In this document: positions 61,303 to 64,000 of the stretch, in pieces
Numbering within the stretch: position 1 is the first letter of the stretch
Layout of the letters: the number at the start of each line of letters is the position of its first letter
Assembly: GCA_951802195.1 (NCBI GenBank)
Contig: OX637626.1
Coordinates: forward strand, 868,001-932,000
Direction of reading: 5' to 3'
Length of the DNA: 64,000 bases
Source: Tausonia pullulans
Taxonomy: Eukaryota > Basidiomycota > Tremellomycetes > Cystofilobasidiales > Mrakiaceae
The notes under the pieces: model-generated
Database searches by the model: none
Seen by the model: only the letters and a program-made list of their open reading frames with translations
Told to the model about the DNA's origin: nothing
Program-made: the position numbers and the translations under genes

Positions 61303-63166
61303 ATGTCGTACCCGAGTCTCAACGCCCGCGCGGCCGGCCTCCCACCTATCGCTAAGCCCGTGAGGAAGCACTCGCTTCTCCCTGCCTTTAAGTTTCAACG
61401 TCGGTCTTCCCTCGATCTCCCGATACAGATGCCTCCCAGGCCCGACCTCGCCGCATCGGCCCCGTCGACATACTCGACCATGGCGTCGTCGCAGGTCAGC
61501 AGCAGTGATGGCGGACTTTCCTTGCCAGAGACAACCACCACGATGACAAAGCCAACGCCGACCCCCTACTACCGCCGTCGGGCCTCCATTTCCTCGACCT
61601 CTGAAGGAAGTTCGAGGCAGTATGGCAACGACGAGCGCTACAGTAGCAGCGGTGGAGACGACGATGACCTCCGCTCCGCCCTGGTAGAGATCCTCCCCCC
61701 GCCCCCACCAGCCCCAGCTTCCCGCCGACCCTCGAAGGCTGATGTCCCGCAGACGCCCAACCGGCACACCCACATTTTCACCGAGTCCATCTCGTCCATT
61801 TCCTCCCGCGAATCAGTTGCCATCAGTAGTAGTGGCATCGGCGGCGGTGGAGGGAAGAACTCAGCGCAATCGTCGTCTCGAGGATCTGCGGCGGGCCCTC
61901 GCTCATCTCGCCACTACATCTTCCCTCCCCGTCCTGGCCCACCGCCCCTGGGCGCTCTCCCCTCTCGTCCTCCTCACCCGAACTCCTCATCATCAGCGAC
62001 GGCTACGGATGCGAGCTTTTCGGCGCTTCTCCTCTCCCATAAGTCGGTCCTCCTCCCGCGCCAGCCGTTCCCACAGGAAGAAGTAGGAGTTGGTGCGGCA
62101 CCGGCGGCCTTGTCAACCCTTGTTCAGCTCCAAGTCGCTGGCTCGACGTACATCATCACCGCCGAGTCGCTAGAGCGATACGGTGCCTCGTCAGCGCTCG
62201 CTTTGTTTATTTCAAGCTGCATCGAGATGAACGACAGCAGGAAGAGCCCCCACACAGACGGGACGTTTTCGGACTGTGAGACGGACGACGACATCGAGCA
62301 AATGACAAAAGCAGTGATGGGATCGCCTCTGCCTCGGTCGAACCCTCGCTGGTCTCTGGACTCGTTCGTCCTCTCCTTTCTTCTCTTTGATGCTCGCGAG
62401 CTCATCTTCCCTCCCTCAATCCAGTGACACTCTCCGCGCCCCGCCTTGCTTCAGCCCGCCGCACAACCTGAACATTCCCCCCGCCTCGATCGGCAAGCTT
62501 CAGAGGCTCGGTGTGCTCCCTCCCTCCCCTCCTCGCGAGCGGGACCCCCAACCGTTGTTCTTCTCTCACCAACGGTCGACGTCTGTTACTCCTCGTGCCG
62601 AAAAGTTCATCTCTCTAGGTGGGGGAGGCGGCGACCGTGATGGAGGAGGCTCGTCCATCACTGCTTCCTCCTTGATCTCCTCCGCCTCGTCGAGCACCTC
62701 CACTTCCAGTAGCCGCGGAGGACCTCGGCCTTCCTTCCCAAGCCGTCGTCCCCTCCCTCCTCTCCCGCTCCGGCGACCTTCCACGACGTTCCTCAACGTC
62801 CTCCTCCTCCGCTCCGCCTCGCCCTACCCCGCCATCGTCCACTTCCTTTCCTCCGGAGAACTCCTCCAGGCCCTCCGTTTCCGCGCCGATGCGACCTTGG
62901 GCAGTGGTGGCGGCCTGATGGTCCAGATGAGCCCGACGTGCTGTTCCCAGTGCGGCGGCGTCGGGAGCAGCGAAGCCCAGCGTCTACTGCGCCTCCGCGA
63001 ACTCGAGGCCGAAGCTCGCTGGCTTGGCCTCGTTCGGCTCGAGAGGCTATGTCGCAGTGAGAGGCGGCGGAAGGACGCGAGGAGTCGGATTGTCACAGAC
63101 CTGACTGTTGCTGATGGTGGTCTGAGGAGGGCGGCGCCGGCGCCTGGTGGGGAGGGGTGGATCTGA
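61303..63166 (+). CDS. Disordered protein with a split BTB/T1-like domain
   Basis: About 595 residues in two exons. Exon 1 starts MSYPSLNARAAGLPPIAKPV and is mostly Ser/Pro-rich disorder, then TLVQLQVAGSTYIITAESLE near residue 272, which looks like the first strands of a T1/KCTD-type BTB fold. After an intron ending in AATCCAG at 62424 (donor uncertain: GTCTCT near 62351 or GTCGAA near 62338) come about 160 low-complexity residues and then STTFLNVLLLRSASPYPAIV, HFLSSGELLQALRF, a CCSQCGG cluster and ELEAEARWLGLVRLERLC, which resemble the remaining T1 helices. KCTD/BTB proteins often serve as cullin-3 adaptors; that role is inference here. Two separate genes are the alternative. Stop TGA 63164-63166. 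Confidence 0.65.
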
Positions 63167-64000
63167 TGGAATTGATGGTTGAGATGGTGCTTTTTGTGTG
63201 TTTGTTTGTATACCCTCTGGTCTGTAGGTACTTTCTTCCCCTGGAGCCGTATGGAATTCCTTCATAATACCCATGTCACTTTCTGCGTTCGGTTGCGGCC
63301 GACTGCTTGAATGTGATGTCAACATAAGACAGATGCTGTGGACCTGAACGTCAGGGCGCGACCAGCCTGAGCGTACATCCAAGAGGAGGAAGGCTTCACA
63401 CGTGGTTCAGTACCATGTGGCTCCCCATCGCATGCGAGAGAAAGATTTGTCCATCTGCGGGGATGCTGTATAAAAAGCACGGTAAAACAAGACAAGGGAT
63501 AGATCAGCCCAGACTGGCCAAGCCCAAGATCGTCTCGACGTCTTTCGAAGCGGGACCTCCAGTCCTGATCCTTCGGATATCTCGCACGGCTCAGCGTTGC
63601 CCGGGGATCTCACCGCGAGGACCCTTGCTCGACCTGAAGATGGAGGCTGGCCGTTGTTCGGACGAAGGAAGTGCAGTTGGGGCTGGACTGGTTCGCGGGC
63701 AGGTGATGCAGTTTGCCAACGCCGCGAGCCCGTTCGCCGGCTGCTGATGTACCCAGACCCACCTTGCTGATCCCGGAACTGATGGTCTGAAATGGGTCGT
63801 TCGTGGCGGGACGCACGATGGTCGTGGTGTGGTCGAGGGGCGACCGGCGCTGCGTTGCCTGTCTGCTGCTCTCTCGCGTACTCCTCGCTTGTGCTCTCTG
63901 TTCCTGCCGGTTCTACCCAGCGGCAGCCATTTTTTATTCACCCATCGAAGTCCCTTTCTGAGAGTGGACATATGAGGTGACACCCTTTCTGAACCGCTAC
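63167..64000. other. Window end, no gene recognised
   Basis: Open frames of 70-130 codons occur on both strands but none has a family pattern. A minus-strand stretch near 63660-63810 reading NDPFQTISSGISKVGLGTSA is the most protein-like and could be an exon of a gene beyond the window. Confidence 0.35.

Overview
The window looks like nuclear DNA of a basidiomycetous yeast. It is GC-rich, and its genes carry many short introns (mostly about 45-130 bp) with GTRNGY-type donors and YAG acceptors. The gene set is fungal: RIM15, SSH4/EAR1, MOB1, COQ4, CEF1, YOP1 and a peroxisomal ABCD transporter. A CARM1-type arginine methyltransferase and a PL14 polysaccharide lyase fit Pucciniomycotina (red-yeast-like lineages such as Sporidiobolales) better than ascomycete yeasts. 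That placement is inference; no rRNA or other marker lies in the window. I saw no tRNA, rRNA, transposon, virus-like element or CRISPR array.

Layout. 1-14.2 kb, all plus strand: an RMND1/DUF155 mitochondrial protein (5' end off the window), a pirin, a long relic-like gap, a secreted subtilase with a PA domain, a gene-poor gap, the ER-shaping protein YOP1, and a GPI-anchored-looking PL14 lyase. 14.5-17.9 kb: MOB1 (minus) and a short-form tRNase Z (plus) share a divergent promoter. 18-61 kb: an unbroken run of minus-strand genes. These are an ABCD half-transporter, a very large zf-4CXXC_R1 (CDCA7-like) zinc-finger protein, a short-chain dehydrogenase, COQ4, a possible 48-codon gene, a beta-hydroxyacid dehydrogenase with one and a half repeats, a GH16 glucanase, an SSH4/EAR1-type Rsp5 adaptor, the spliceosomal Myb protein CEF1/CDC5, a roughly 2,900-residue RIM15 kinase, and a CARM1-type methyltransferase. 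61.3-63.2 kb: a plus-strand gene with a split BTB/T1-like domain, divergent from the methyltransferase.

The genes do not form one pathway. Themes are nutrient and growth control (RIM15, SSH4, MOB1), RNA and chromatin (CEF1, tRNase Z, zf-4CXXC_R1, PRMT4), mitochondrial and peroxisomal metabolism (RMND1-like, COQ4, HIBADH-like, ABCD), and secreted hydrolases (subtilase, PL14, GH16). No clearly new multi-gene system was found. The most interesting items are unusual features inside known families: a degenerate Walker B in the ABCD protein, a RIM15 receiver domain lacking the switch Thr/Ser, a beta-hydroxyacid dehydrogenase beginning in the middle of a repeat, a possible 31-nt GC-AG intron, and the split BTB fold. 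Exon structures were read by eye from splice signals and family conservation, so individual junctions may be off.
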